From: Drosophila pseudoobscura
Taxonomy: Eukaryota > Arthropoda > Insecta > Diptera > Drosophilidae
NCBI RefSeq assembly: GCF_009870125.1
Contig: NC_046683.1
Location: 60,031,869 to 60,095,868 of the forward strand
Direction: 5' to 3'
DNA length: 64,000 bases
Each line of letters starts with the position of its first letter. The stretch's first letter is position 1. Below are positions 38,086-48,005 of the stretch, piece after piece. The position numbers and the translations under genes were made by a program. Below the pieces are notes generated by a model. It had not been told where the DNA came from and did no database searches. It was given only the letters and a program-made list of their open reading frames with translations.

Positions 38086-38685
38086 ATGTGGAAACCCATG
38101 CCAAGCCTAATTTTAATAGCAATTCTGATTTCCCTGTGCCCTGGGAGCTGCTTGGGAGCCTACTTCAAGTTCACCAACGTAGAGTGCAAGGGTCTGGATC
38201 CAAAATTCGTAGAGTTCAAGGAATGCTACCTCAAAATGGTGCGCCGCAATGTGGTCGGCATGAACTTCCATTTGGCGGTGAAGACTGACAAGCCCATCGA
38301 CAAGATCGAGTTCAATCTGTGCATATTCCGCAAGTCGAATGTCTATAGGCTCTTCATGGTCAATCATACCCTGGACTTTTGCTACTACATGAAGAAGCCA
38401 CAACAGTATCCCCTGTTCTACATATTCCACGACTCTCTGATGAGCGCCACAAATGCCAATCACACCTGTCCCTATCAGGTAAGTCGTGGCTATCCTTTCT
38501 CTCACTCAGTGTATAATCCCCATCTTTTCCAACAGGAAAAGGACATCTTCCTGAAACAGATGACGCTCAGTGAGAAGGCCGTCCGGGACCTTCCACTGCC
38601 CAATGGGGAATACAAACTGACGGTGACTGTGGGCGCTTATAAGGTCTGGCGCTTGCAGGTCAGCGTTTATGGTGTGCGTGGATAG
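38086..38685 (+). CDS. DUF1091-family secreted protein, gene 1 of a tandem pair
   Basis: Exon 1 is 38086-38478 and exon 2 is 38536-38685, with a 57-nt intron between them (TATCAG then GTAAGT; CCAACAG). The mature frame is 180 codons. A signal peptide (MWKPMPSLILIAILISLCPG, then SCLG) leads into the DUF1091 pattern. That pattern is FTNVEC (near 30), a cysteine at ECYLK, the KPIDKIEFNLCIF block, TLDFC, and NHTCPYQ just before the intron. It continues with DLPLPNGEYKLTV and a final YKVWRLQVSVYG strand. The family is almost confined to Drosophila and relatives, is thought to be related to ML (MD-2-like) lipid-binding proteins, and has no firm function. The intron has no in-frame stop and is a multiple of three, so retention would insert 19 residues. 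Confidence 0.9.
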   Translation: MWKPMPSLILIAILISLCPGSCLGAYFKFTNVECKGLDPKFVEFKECYLKMVRRNVVGMNFHLAVKTDKPIDKIEFNLCIFRKSNVYRLFMVNHTLDFCYYMKKPQQYPLFYIFHDSLMSATNANHTCPYQVSRGYPFSHSVYNPHLFQQEKDIFLKQMTLSEKAVRDLPLPNGEYKLTVTVGAYKVWRLQVSVYGVRG

Positions 38686-38717
38686 TTTTTCAATTTCAAT
38701 TTTTTTCAATTATTTTC

Positions 38718-38723
38718 AATAAA
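38718..38723 (+). terminator. Poly(A) signal of DUF1091 gene 1
   Basis: AATAAA lies 32 bp after the stop, only 127 bp before the ATG of the next gene. The two genes are therefore very tightly packed. Confidence 0.6.
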
Positions 38724-38850
38724 CACAGTAGATTGAAGATTATACAAAACCATTAGGGCCAACGATGTGCACCATGCGTTAAATGTAATCCATAAACTTA
38801 CCGTACCCCAAAAAATCAATCAGTTTAATGTCTCATTCCGTGTGGGAAAC

Positions 38851-39520
38851 ATGAAAGATCAGCTGGTTTTTTTCAGTCTCATGCTATCCATACTGCTGCT
38901 GAAGGAGCTGGAGCCCATCGAGGGTAGGGTCTTCAAAGTCACCAAAATGGACTGCCGCACGCTGGACCCTTCGTTTGCCCACGTTAAAAACTGCAATGTT
39001 GTGCACAGTGAGCATGGTAGGGCGGCACTCTACATCCATATAACGATGCTCTATAAGGGGCCCATCGATGATATCATCGTGAGTATACGCAGCGAGCAAA
39101 CCCCATTAGAGGTCTGGCTAATAAGTGTAAATACAGTTAAATTTGGGCATTTATAAAATATTGAAAAATCGACGCTTCCAATTTGTGAACGAGACCATGG
39201 ACTTTTGCTCCTTTTTGCGGCAGCCATTGCAGTCCGGATTCTTCGGATTCCTAATCAACCCGTTGCTCAAGATAACCAATATCAATACAACGTGCCCCCT
39301 ACAGGTAAGGTCTTGGATATCTCTTGGAGGCAATAATTACCAATATACTTACAAAAAACAGCAGCAAGACTACATTTTTAATGGTTTCCCCATCGATGAG
39401 GGCACACTCAAAGAAGTTCCCTTACCAAATGGGGTCTACATGTTGCAGTTGCGGACATCCATGCTCAAGAAGTGGAGAACTGACATAAAAGTCTATTCGA
39501 CACGGGTTGAAAAGTACTAG
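38851..39520 (+). CDS. DUF1091-family secreted protein, gene 2 of the tandem pair
   Basis: Three exons are predicted: 38851-39078, 39137-39304 and 39362-39520. The introns are 58 nt (ATCATC then GTGAGT; AATACAG) and 57 nt (CTACAG then GTAAGG; AAAACAG), all phase 0, giving 184 codons. Splicing the first intron restores the family block PIDDIILNLGIYK, aligned with PIDKIEFNLCIFR in gene 1; without splicing the frame stops. The signal peptide begins MKDQLVFFSLMLSILLL. The family landmarks TKMDC, TMDFCSFL, NTTCPLQ and VPLPNGVYMLQL are present. A CAGCAG at the last acceptor makes one Gln optional. ATTAAA at 39560-39565 may serve as poly(A) signal. It probably arose by tandem duplication with gene 1 and then diverged strongly. 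Confidence 0.88.
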
Positions 39521-39780
39521 TATTCATAAACGTTTTATTTTCTGCAGCATTTCACGAATATTAAATCTTAAAAAAAAACATGTTTATTTCATGCATAACC
39601 AACAATTTTAGTTATTCAACTTAACAAAAAATTGCACAAAAGTATTTTGTTTCAGAATCATTTGGATTTAGTTAGAACAAAATTTTTGTTTTTATAATTG
39701 TAAAATTTCAAAAATTTGCGCAACATAGAATTTCATAGCTGGGAGCAATTTTCTGGTTCCGCATGGAACTTGAATTTATC

Positions 39781-39970
39781 AGTATATTTACGCTGTACTG
39801 AAGAGGGTCTGACGGTATATTTCAACGATAAGTCCGCGTTCACACTGATTTACTTTCCATCATGACTAGCCACACACCTTGCCAATTTTATACATTTCAT
39901 AGTATTTTTAGTATTTTCCAGTATATTTTAAGACGCGTTATGGGCTTACTCATGGTTTTTCACACTGGCG
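39781..39970. promoter_or_regulatory. Cluster of fly core-promoter motifs (GTATATTT and TCACACTG)
   Basis: GTATATTT-type motifs (the class called motif 6 in Drosophila core promoters) occur near 39782, 39815 and 39920. Variants (GTATTTTTAGTATTTT) lie at 39902-39917. TCACACTG, resembling motif 1, occurs at 39840 and 39959. Such clusters sit upstream of housekeeping genes. The Mcm7-derived fragment begins about 730 bp downstream, so this may be a duplicated housekeeping promoter; that is inferred. Confidence 0.4.
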
Positions 39971-40127
39971 CTTCCATTGGGCTCATATGGAAAAAAAGCG
40001 CTAACATTTTTGAACATTTCCCCTTCAGGTGTCGCCTTTGATAATTACATGAACATGTAGTTAGCATGTAGCAGATGTGTAGTTATTGTGTAGTTACCAT
40101 GTAAGAACATTGATTTAGCGGAAATTT

Positions 40128-40490
40128 TTTCTTGGCCTGTTTTGCTTAAACCTTATTTTATAAACAATCCAATAAAGAGGAGAGCTTAAGGTTGACCATT
40201 CTTGTAGGAAATTGATGTAATAATCGGATAAATGTATGTGGGCAGGGCTGAGGGTTTTATTTAGCTAGTTATATTGCACGGAATATCAAAAACGAGCAAC
40301 AGTGTGACTGTTTTTTTGTTGAACTATTTTGTTTAAACCCTGTTTTAGCTAAAAAACAATAAAAGCAAGGAACAAAAACAAGCCAGTTGAGTATAAAATT
40401 GATAAATCAATGGCCTAAAATTACGTGGGCAAAACTTAAAGTTTTAGTTAGCCGACATTATTCAACGGAATATAAAAATTGAGTAATATG
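40128..40490. repeat. Two diverged tandem copies of a unit of about 187 bp
   Basis: GTGGGCA at 40239 and 40425, CGGAATAT at 40279 and 40466, TTTAAACCCTG versus CTTAAACCTTA, and AATAAAG versus AATAAAAGC all recur with a spacing of 186-187 bp. The two copies differ at many positions and are therefore old. I do not recognise the family. Confidence 0.55.
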
Positions 40491-40697
40491 AACGACGCAG
40501 TCGCGATGCCTGGAACGCAGTCGCAGCAGTCGGAACTTTAGGAACAAACAAAACAAAACAAACTTTCGGAACCTCACACAGGTGTCGACCGGTCAGCCGC
40601 ACGAGGGTTCTGGCTACGACTTTGCGACATTTCTTCACCGCTGCTGCAGCCCGTGCACAGTTTATTCACATTCAAGATCTATACAATTGAAACAAAA

Positions 40698-41300
40698 TTG
40701 CAAAATCGCGACTATGTCCAGGACAGAGGTGAGTATAAAATCAGCGTTGCGACTGCGGAAACCACAAAACCCATGTCTCCACGCAGAAACGTTCCTGTCG
40801 AAGTTTTGCAAGTGCGACGATGACGGCAAAAAGCAATTTGTTTATAACTCGCAGCGCATAGGGAGCAGGTCCTGATCACCATCGATCTGGACGATCTCGG
40901 AGTTCAATGAGAGCCTGGCCGAGGCGGTGATCGACAACCGCCGACGCTATGCGGGCATCTTCAGTGATGTGATTGCCGAGCTGCTGCCCAGCTACAAGCA
41001 GCAGGAGGTGCACGCTAAGGACGCCCTGGATGTGTACATTGAGTATCGCTTGATGCAGCGCGATGACCGCAATAGCTTCCCGTCCGAGCTGATGAAGCGA
41101 TTGTGAGTAGGCCCCCAAAACCTCAGTAAAGGTGAAATCTCTGATTTTATGCCATTTCCAGTGAGGTGGGCTTCAAGCCAATGTCCACGGAGAAGGCCCA
41201 TTCCAGCCGGTGAGCTCGCTCTCCTTCACGCCCGTCCACGATGGTCCCTCGGGCGATTGCCACGTGAGCAAGGCCGTCGGTCGTCTGTACTTGCAGACGG
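40698..41300 (+). pseudogene. Mcm7: Degenerate fragment of Mcm7 (replicative helicase subunit)
   Basis: In three frames this region encodes the N-terminal part of MCM7: [90 protein letters not shown], and then, after a large deletion, SLSFTPVHD and GRLYLQT. MCM7 is part of the MCM2-7 helicase in the nucleus. Two introns are kept: 40729-40786 (phase 1) and one beginning GTGAGT after MKRF near 41104, ending in CCAG near 41160. Defects seen: the expected start codon is missing (TTG), there is a small frame-breaking deletion after NSQ, a frameshift at DDL, an in-frame loss before QRDDRNSF, and loss of most of the zinc-binding region. Everything after LYLQT is missing. It cannot make a helicase. 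Confidence 0.85.
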
Positions 41301-41302
41301 TA

Positions 41303-41525
41303 CAACTCGAATATTGGACTAAAATATAGAGTGTCACCAAATAATACCCAACTAAGAGAGACAGCGGTAGAGCAATCACGTACCCGAGGAAAAAGTCGGC
41401 TACGAACACGCCTATTCGCAGCGGAAATATGCATAAAAGAAGGGAAGAATATGGTATACTTTTGCATTGTGGCAAGTAAAACACATGACCACATTAAAAT
41501 AAATCTAAATCTATACCCTCTTAGG
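41303..41525. mobile_element. DINE-1-like sequence between two gene fragments (probable)
   Basis: Non-coding sequence joins the Mcm7 and tRNA-methyltransferase pieces. Stretches such as AGAGCAATCACGTACCCGAG and CGGAAATATGCATAA, and the TATACCCTCTTAGGAG near 41512, look like parts of Drosophila DINE-1-type repeats. This is recognition from memory of the family and is uncertain. Confidence 0.35.
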
Positions 41526-41539
41526 AGTTTAAAAGCCTA

Positions 41540-42197
41540 TTGAAGCTGGAAGTGACGAAATCGAATACTCCAGGAGAAAGGAGTTCGTCGCCAAACAGCT
41601 ACAAGTAAAAGGACAGGATGTGGAAGGCGCTGGCAGCAAAGGTATCGGCTGCTCGCCTGTAGAAAAAGCGATCGGCTGTAGGTGTTAGCAATGGCAAGCC
41701 CAACGTCAACGCACAGCCTTATACGCCATCTCTCCACTAGCCGATGTATTCTACGATGAGAAGCTGAAGCAGAAATCAGGAAAAGTCCACGCTGCTGAGG
41801 AAATACACATCAAGACAACTTTACATTTAACGAAGTTCTGCCCCCGCCCACAGTGATTGGCTATAAGAGCAAGAACATGTTTGCCGTGGACAAGATCTGT
41901 GAGGGAAAAGTCTTAAGTGATGTGCCGCTTGGGCAACTACAGCGATGGCACTGTGGATCTCCATATGTGCCGCACTTACTAAATAGCAAATAGGCAGCTC
42001 AGAGTTATTTCAAAAGATTGGAGGCAATCGATATTCCTCGTTCAGCGAGTGCCAATCGGCTGCTGTATGTCTCCGGCAATCCGCACAGTGCCAAACGGAA
42101 CTTCAACGAGCTGGCCAGACCCGAGTGCAAGCAAGGGATCCAGTCCTTGTTTGATACCCCAAAGGATACACACGAAGATGAAAAGCACTGTCAGTAG
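41540..42197 (+). pseudogene. Trmt2A: Degenerate fragment of a TRMT2A-type tRNA (uracil-5-) methyltransferase
   Basis: Broken frames give NEVLPPPTVIGYKSKN (near 41826-41875), then RLGNYSDGTVDL (near 41926-41961), and finally LLYVSGNPHSAKRNFNELAR (near 42062-42121). In TRMT2A proteins the matching blocks are RPSP-VIGYRNKCEF, LGSYSDGTVEV, and the C-terminal RLVYVSCNPHSAK-NW--LARP. Here the conserved Cys of VSCNP is Gly. An upstream stretch reads SNGKPNVNAQPY and LADVFYDEKLKQK. The enzyme makes 5-methyluridine at position 54 of tRNAs. Most of the Rossmann-fold catalytic part between the second and third blocks is gone, and several frameshifts and stops interrupt the rest. Confidence 0.7.
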
Positions 42198-42299
42198 AAG
42201 CAGAATCAGAGGCTGTGGCTGATTGAAACTACAACTAATGTAAACATTAAGACAAACATGGCACTTCTTGTCTGTACAAATCATTTACGTTGCACACAG

Positions 42300-42634
42300 G
42301 CAATGCCCTTCTGCGTCGTCTGATGCGCCTTGCTGTCTGTGATAAATCTCGCATGAAGGGCGTCGAAGAGGCGAATCCCTGCACCGGCTCTCAATGAATA
42401 TTGATTGCCTAGATGACTCTGTTCACTCCGATCCTAATGCAAATCACGCATTGCGTAAGTAGCACCGAACGTCTTGCCAAACACCTTTAGACAATTTTCG
42501 GTTCCCACGTCTAGGTTGCACAAGCATGTGGGCAACATTCCATCGTTCTTTGTGCGCCTGGCGGCGGTTCTGGTTTCGTCAAGCGCCATAACCAAAAGAA
42601 GAATGCAGAAAACCCAGTAGAGGAAGAGGATTAA
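42300..42634 (+). pseudogene. RpS9: Degenerate fragment of ribosomal protein gene RpS9
   Basis: An acceptor (TTGCACACAG) is followed by GNALLRRLMRLAVCDKSRMK, matching the RpS9 block GNALLRRLVRIGVLDESRMK. After a deletion and an apparent intron (GTAAGT at 42465; ACGTCTAG near 42511) come HVGNIPSFFVRL and, in another frame, GFVKRHNQKKN and an acidic end EEEED before TAA (42632-42634). This is the S9 C-terminus (NIPSFVVRL, RVKRKNLKKN, EEEED). RpS9 is a small ribosomal subunit protein (uS4 family). The first half, including the S4 RNA-binding core, is absent and the rest is frameshifted. Confidence 0.8.
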
Positions 42635-42825
42635 GGACCAAGTAAGTAGTTTGGTATATTTTACTGATTGGCTAACTGAATACCACTACCAGTTGGGTAA
42701 CTTTTTTTTGAACAATTGCCACCTCTGTTACTGAAGATGACGTACATGCGGGTGCGTACATGTATCCATGGCTTATGTGTCTTAGAACCATTCCCTTCAT
42801 AGGAATCCTTATAAAAGTTAAAGCA

Positions 42826-43580
42826 TTTTTATACCCGGTACTCGAAAAGTGTGCGGATATATTAGTTTTGTGTTGGATAATGATCTGTGGAATGTCCAGA
42901 AGGAATTGTTTCCAACTGCTCTGAGCGTTTCTCGATCAACCAAATTATATCAAGACTCCTGTAATATCACACAGTTACAAGCGTATTTCAAAATTTCGCT
43001 TCCATAATCGTGAAGACGGCTCGTAGAGAATTACCACATCTATTAGATCAGATCGGATCATTCTTATAGCCAAAATGAATAAATCCATTTGCTGAGACGC
43101 TTCCCATTCATTCCGACGCTTACTCATTCTCTCTCACTCTTAATCGTGCAGTGCCCGAAAGCGAGATGTAATGTTTCCTGTTGATGTGGGAAGGGAAATA
43201 GAGAGAGACAGATGAAGCGGAAGAATGGAAACGAATAGTGTTTAAAATTAAAATCAAATGGTAATTAAGTGAGAATGGGATAAACTAAGTGCAAGAGTTA
43301 ACATTGGAACATAGGGAGTGGTCGTCCCCTCTCTCATGACCAGTTCAAGCTAAACTGAGATAAATCGTGGTCTGAATTGGCTGTCCTACCGAAATCCCCC
43401 CAACAAATACATTGGTCCCTTCTGGGCACCGCTAAACCAAAAGACAGAGAGCGAGATAGAAAGCATGCGGCAGTCATCGGCTCCTGTAAAATTACGTTTG
43501 AAATATATTGTATTGGTTACATAAATCATAAACTCTCATATATACATAGACACTGATCCAGTGCCGGGAATAAAAGTATA
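42826..43580. mobile_element. Non-autonomous mobile element with inverted ends, about 750 bp
   Basis: The left end TTTTTATACCCGGTACTCG matches, in reverse complement, the right end CAGTGCCGGGAATAAAAGTA with a few mismatches. The interior has no coding capacity and contains GA/CT-rich blocks (GAGAGAGACAGA near 43200). The TATACCC-type end is characteristic of DINE-1-like repeats of Drosophila. I cannot assign the exact family. Confidence 0.5.
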
Positions 43581-43784
43581 GTCGCTACTCACAGCATTCC
43601 CGCTCGTTTTTTAAAATTTAGATTACAATTTGTACTTTTCTCATAGAGACTCCCCCAAAAGATACTTTACAAATTTTTCCGAAATATTCTCCACTTAGAC
43701 TGAAAGTATGCACTGATGTCGGCCGATGTGAAATTGTTTGCGGCCACTGAAACATTTAGTTGCAACTTTGAGGCATTGCTACAT

Positions 43785-44255
43785 TGTTATACCTTTTCCG
43801 AGGGTAGGTTAAATTTGCACAGAATTTGTAATATACACAATTTACAATTTAGATCCGACCATAAGCCCCTTTGGCATCGACCTTATTGTGGGGCATAAGC
43901 CTTCAATGCACCTCTGGGGGATTCGATTCAAATTTGTCCGTCCGCGCGTCTATTTCGATGCAAACTAGTTGGAATCTGTTTCAATGTTCAAAATGATGTT
44001 CTTCCTTACAGAAATTTCCATTATTTCCTCACTCGAATGTGTCTAATTTCTCGATGGAGGGTCAGGGTCCCAGATGATAATTAACAACAGAAAGAGCCAG
44101 GCAACCGCCAGAGGGTTGGGCAATTCGCAAATCCCCAAAATTCTGATTAAGAAAATATTTCTGTATGTACTCTCTGTGGTCGCTTCCAATGCTTCCATCA
44201 TTCTATGCCTCATACAAATCTGACCAATTTTATAATACCCTCGCCAGTGGGCTGT
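43785..44255. mobile_element. DINE-1-like remnant
   Basis: It begins TTATACCTTTTCCGAGGGTA, the typical hairpin head. It contains CCGACC, TTGTCCGTCCGCGCGTC and TTTCGATGCAAACTAG, which I recognise as DINE-1-type internal sequence. It ends with a TCTGTGGTCGCTTCCAATGC block and TAATACCCTCGCCAGTGGGC. There is no open frame of note, and it is interrupted and diverged. Confidence 0.5.
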
Positions 44256-45727
44256 ACAAAGCCATCCTCAATGTATCTTACAAGCGAGTATAGCATATAC
44301 TCGTACATATTTTTGGTTTTCCCGAATTTATGTGAATTTCCCACAATAATTTATCATGGAGACAGGAGGAGATCGATTCTTAAGCCTGCCTGCAGTTAGA
44401 CGACTCTTTAAATTATCCCCCAAGATTAAGAAGATTCCATGCGCAGGCGTGGCAGCATCAGAAGTCATCAGAAAGGTGTCACAAATCATTCACGCGACAC
44501 GACACGACCCGACACCCTCCCCTGCGCGCCGCGCGGTGAAAGTGGAAATGATATTAAAGCAGCCGAAGATAAATACAGGGAAAAAGTAATCAGAAATTGA
44601 AACAGTTGTCTTGAAAAAATCAACCGAACTCCAAGGGTCGGGCACTGAGCACTTCCAGCGAAGCATTCAGGCGGCATGTAACACAATCCGTGCGTAACTA
44701 TAACTACTTAGTACAAGGCATAGAATGTATCTAGTGCGCGGCCTGAGGTGAACAAACTCTGCTGCGCATGCGTCGCTGTTGCTGTCTTCCTCGGAACTTT
44801 GTCGTCCTCCTCCTGTTCGTTGTCATCCGATTTCAAAACATGAAAAATTAGTCCACTTCCGTCGCATAGATCCAGGCAGTCACCTCTCCTGCCCGCCTGC
44901 CTGCCTGCCTGCCTTGCCCCTAGGTTGAATGAACTGCAATTGTGTCCAATCCTGCCTGCCAGACTTGTTGCCTTTCGCTTGAGTGCATTGAACTCGGCTT
45001 GGGGTTGCGTGGTTGAGATAGTTCTTGGATGTGAGTGTGTGTACAGTCAGCAGGATATGGAAGTGGCTGTGGAGGCAGGATTTCAAAGGAACCAACTATA
45101 TGTTGTAATATCTGGAATATGGCTCTTCTTGGGGAAACTTCAAAATACTCGTACTTATAGCCATTTCCCTTGGCAGTGACATGGGGCCATGGATGGCGTT
45201 GCAATTAAATGGCAACCAAGCAAGCGACACCTCTGGTTCCGCTGGCAAACTTTGGTCGCCCTCCCGCCACCGTCCTTCCTCCTGCGGGACCCCATTAGAA
45301 ACGCAGAGCCCGAGCCGGCTTCGCGGGGTGCAACACAAACAGACGCGACGTCTGCTGCGGCTGCCGCGGCTGTTGCTGTGGCATGTGCGAGGGGTAAGGG
45401 GGAACGGGCGGGGGACACGGGGGGAAAACGGAATCTAACAAAAGTGATGGACCGGCGCTGACTGCACGTCCGACTCCGGGACTATTTTTAGCCGACCGCG
45501 CGACGTTGTCTCCGTCTAGTTAGTATCGGGAACACATCATCTTCTTGTTGCCGAGGGAGGCTGCTGCGACTGCGCTGCCACACCGCCTCACTGCTAGAAC
45601 TGCTGCAACGGATGCAGTTGGTGCCGTGATCTGGCTTCCGAGGCGATTCAATTGCATTCCAGCGCGCGCTCGGTACGGATACGTTACGGCACACCAGAGA
45701 GACGGATACCGATACGGATACAGCCGT

Positions 45728-45761
45728 TCAGATCGTGTGCAGACGAATCTCCATTCGGATT
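45728..45761 (+). promoter_or_regulatory. Candidate initiator plus DPE promoter
   Basis: TTCAGATC gives a moderate initiator with A at 45730 as +1. GGATT at +28 to +32 matches four of five positions of the DPE pattern (RGWYV) at the required distance. It lies 2.8 kb upstream of the coding exon at 48558. No donor was found for a leader exon, so this is tentative. Confidence 0.2.
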
Positions 45762-46844
45762 AATTGTCACATTGGATTATCAGTGAAAGTGGAGAAATTC
45801 TGAATCAAAAGATAGTGCAGTTCCTAACTTCTATGGTTGTGTCTTCAAAGTGTTGTTCCAAGATTGTTCCAAAACAGTACCAAACAAAAAGTGATCCTCA
45901 ACAAGCAACAACAAAGTTAACTAAAGGTTGGAGACGAAAATGTTCAAGAAACATATATGATTTGTTAATAACACATTCGACTGCAGTTCTGCTGGTTTTA
46001 TTTTATTTTTATTTATTTTCCTGTGGCGAAGTGCTTTCAAATATCATAGCATACTTTTTGCATTGCGAAACATTCGTTTCGACTTCGATCTAAGAATATC
46101 GAAGAGTTCTCTTTGGTCCCTGAGGAAAATGGCAACGAAATGAGTAATGCCAATATAATGCTTCTGGGCTATAGGAATTTGGCCCGTCCCTCGCTCCCCG
46201 TATCGTGCAGTGACCACATCTCAATGCCTTTAAGTGCAAATGTCTGGAACGGCGAACCGTTGAACAAAGACATCGGCAGGACAGGACCGTGCCGTGTCGG
46301 ACGAGGCAGGGCGGGGCGGGACGGGGCGGCGCATGGGGACGCTGAATTTAAATTGGAAACAAGCTGAAAAATGTCGCATGTTCGATGGTTCTCCATTACC
46401 AATCCCCCTCCACTCCCCTACCCTCGGCAGCATTTTTAAGCATTTTCCCACTCTCCGCTCATTTCACTTTCCACCCAAAAAGAACGAAGGAATACGTAAA
46501 CACAAAAAAAAAGAGTGAAGACGCACAAGTTCAAGATTCTCAGAGGCAGAGAAATGTGTGCGCACACACACGCGCAGAGTACATCAAACAGGAGGTGAGG
46601 CAGTCGCTGTGCCCGGACAGAGCCTGGTTTTAAGTCCCCTCTTGTTTGGTCTCTCTTTCTCACAGCCATGACAACCAGCCTGCCATTTGCTCTGCAGTAG
46701 ACTCGCCAGGACTGCCTCACCTCCGGTATGATATGCCTTGCACACACTCACACACGCGTGGAATAGCTAAAAGTAGAAACGCGCGCAGTCGAAGCAATAA
46801 ACTGCAACGAAAGTAGTTTAATGCAGTTTGCTGGGGATCCTAGG

Positions 46845-46860
46845 CCCCCCCCCCCCCCCC
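46845..46860. repeat. C16 mononucleotide tract
   Basis: Sixteen consecutive C followed by TCCCC. Such runs are unusual in fly DNA, and the length may be affected by sequencing error. Confidence 0.85.
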
Positions 46861-47911
46861 TCCCCGGCCACCGTGCCTCACCGGATTCCCTTTGCTCTGC
46901 TTTGGCGCACGACAAACAACAGCAACAGCAACTGCCAGCACGTCGCGTCATTTTGGTTGCCCCTGCAACAGAACAGAACAGAACAGGCAGCGGCAGCGGC
47001 TGCGGCTGCGGCAGCCTCTCCTCCGTGCCCCGCTTCCCGGGCCGTGCACAGCAGACGCGTCACCGTCACCCGATGCAATCGTTTGGTTGATCTATTTTCG
47101 TCCTAGCCTTAGCCCCAGAGAGAGGGGATGGGATGGGATGTATAGTTTTTCGTCGCCTCGAGTAATTTGTTTGTTGCATTAGTTTGGTGGAAATTCTACA
47201 CTGTGAAAAATTTAGCATTACTATTTCTTTGGGGTAGAATACAAATGGATTTTTATCGACTGCCACTTGTGGGAATGTTATTAAAAAACAGTTTTGAATG
47301 GCAAAATATTGGAACATAGTAAACCAGCGGGCAACGGCAGACATGTCGTGTGCATTACTCGGCACCCATGTGCCACTGACTCCACTGAAAAGGGCTTTCT
47401 TTTTGTTCAGTTGCAAAAATTTGTTCAGTGTAGTTTTCCCCAAATGCCGCAGACCAAACCAAAACCAAAACCAAGTTCAGGCCACCAGCCATAACAAAAT
47501 CGCATTCAAACAAACTGCAAACGACGCAAAAATGTTTATTTAAGAAAACTTTGCACTGCCAGAGTCAATGTTCAAGGAGTTTTCAGCCCCGCCGTTGAGC
47601 GACCCGTACCAGCCCCAGTACCAGCCCTAGTCCCGCTCCCAACCCCAATTGCAGTCCCTTTCGCTAGTTTTCCCAATGGTGGCGCAAGCGACTTAAAAAT
47701 AGTGAGCTACAGAAGAGAATCTAAGACAGCAACAATAACTAAGACAACACCTACTTGAGAGGCGGAGGATGGGTATGGGGATGAGACGGAGACGGAGTCG
47801 GAGTCGGGCCTGTATGGACTCATATGTCAAGAGTGCGACGACATTGCCCATGTAATGGCAGCACAACTATTACGAGTTCTTTGCACTACGGAAGAAGCAG
47901 ACGCCAGCCAT

Positions 47912-47938
47912 CAGCAGCAGCAGCAGCAGCAGCAGCAG
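47912..47938. repeat. (CAG)n repeat, non-coding
   Basis: About nine CAG units. No supported coding frame covers them. Confidence 0.9.
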
Positions 47939-47978
47939 AATCGTTGCAGGGGGCCACACCACACCACACCACATACTT

Positions 47979-48005
47979 GTACTCGTACTCGTACTCGTAC
48001 TCGTA
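47979..48005. repeat. (TACTCG)n hexanucleotide repeat
   Basis: Four copies of the TACTCG unit, preceded by an ACACC array. Confidence 0.85.

Noticed and set aside
47912..48005. Clustered CAG and TACTCG repeats considered as a CRISPR-like array
   Set aside because: Simple head-to-tail microsatellites without spacers, in a eukaryotic genome.
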